Source: Flavobacteriales bacterium UBA5422
Lineage (GTDB): Bacteria; Bacteroidota; Bacteroidia; Flavobacteriales_D; Crocinitomicaceae
Direction of reading: 5' to 3'
DNA: 6,493 bases
Assembly: GCA_002409405.1 (NCBI GenBank)
Contig: DHNG01000048.1
Coordinates: 55,502 to 61,994, forward strand
The position numbers were made by a program, and so were the translations under genes. Of this stretch, positions 6,194-6,493 are shown in pieces (positions within the stretch are counted from its first letter, which is position 1; every line of letters starts with the position of its first letter). The notes beneath the pieces are model-generated. The model was not told where the DNA came from and did not search any database. It saw only the letters and a program-made list of their open reading frames with translations.

Positions 6194-6493
6194 TTATTCT
6201 GAAGGTCAGGTTAACACGTGGTCCGGTTACTTTTTTCGTCGGCGGAAGTCGGTGCAACCAATGGGTTTGAGTGGTGTCCTTCATCAGGAGTAAACTACCG
6301 TGTTCCAACATCAGCTCTATTTTTTCCTGTGTCTGTTTGTGCTTGAATGAAAATTTTCGCTCTGCACCGAAACTCATGGAAGCGATGGTGCCGTCTTTCT
6401 TCAGATCTTTTTCACCGTCACTGTGCCAGGCCATTCCTTCGTCGCCATTGTGATAAAGATTCAACAGGCAGGAATTATACGTCTCCTGTGTTT
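6183..6493 (-). CDS. AlkB-like 2-oxoglutarate/Fe(II)-dependent dioxygenase, C-terminal fragment (partial at right edge)
   Basis: Only the last 102 complete codons are inside the window; the frame stays open to the edge, so the true start lies beyond it. AlkB-family enzymes oxidatively remove alkyl groups from DNA or RNA bases using Fe(II), 2-oxoglutarate and oxygen. In visible numbering, LLNLYHNGDEGMAWHSD (9-25) carries the HxD iron ligands H23 and D25 and the conserved NxY. IASMSFGAERKFSF is the typical beta-strand that follows. HRLPPTKK holds the likely third iron ligand H80, and PRVNLTFR (91-98) the two arginines, R92 and R98, expected to bind 2-oxoglutarate. The NLTFR ending resembles the eukaryotic ALKBH2/3 style found in many bacterial homologues rather than E. 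coli AlkB. A TTG at 6464 is not a credible start, because homologous sequence continues upstream (TYNSCL). The stop is 25 bp before yggS, so the two may be partly co-transcribed. Substrate is not decidable here. Confidence 0.88.
   Translation of the reverse strand, partial: TQETYNSCLLNLYHNGDEGMAWHSDGEKDLKKDGTIASMSFGAERKFSFKHKQTQEKIELMLEHGSLLLMKDTTQTHWLHRLPPTKKVTGPRVNLTFRIIEY

Overview
The window looks like chromosomal DNA of a Bacteroidota member, most likely order Flavobacteriales; a Fluviicola/Crocinitomicaceae-type organism is a guess. The grounds are the TonB-dependent receptor with an N-terminal carboxypeptidase-regulatory-like domain, an exported two-component-regulator propeller protein, the absence of Shine-Dalgarno sequences before starts, several exact matches to the Bacteroidota -7 promoter box (TAnnTTTG), and the flavobacterial style of the PurK, Hpt, Adk and YggS sequences. 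Every complete gene reads cleanly. I see no tRNA, rRNA, CRISPR array, insertion sequence or phage gene.

Layout from left to right. (1) Positions 1-500, minus strand: the N-terminal 166 residues of an exported beta-propeller sensor-type protein that runs off the left edge. (2) 547-1713, minus: purK, de novo purine synthesis. (3) 1714-1813: a divergent promoter region of about 100 bp containing two back-to-back -7 boxes and a 14-bp perfect palindrome. (4) 1814-2350 hpt and 2371-2943 adk, both plus strand, 20 bp apart and probably one transcript. (5) 2961-3000: a strong hairpin with an 18-bp stem that can terminate transcription from both sides. (6) 3016-5373, minus: a 785-residue TonB-dependent outer-membrane receptor without a SusD partner in view. 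(7) 5374-5506: a 133-bp AT-rich gap with a repeated AATGTACG-type element. (8) 5507-6157, minus: a YggS/PLPBP-family PLP-binding protein with its own promoter. (9) 6183-6493, minus: the C-terminal part of an AlkB-like 2-oxoglutarate/Fe(II) dioxygenase cut by the right edge.

The coherent functional unit is purine metabolism. PurK carboxylates AIR in the de novo pathway. Hpt salvages hypoxanthine/guanine with PRPP. Adk balances AMP, ADP and ATP. The de novo and salvage arms are transcribed divergently from one short control region. The remaining genes (receptor, YggS, AlkB-like repair enzyme, propeller protein) show no obvious joint pathway. I found no convincing new biological system. The points most worth checking are the two candidate operator regions (1733-1746 and 5412-5472) and the near-leaderless starts of purK and yggS.
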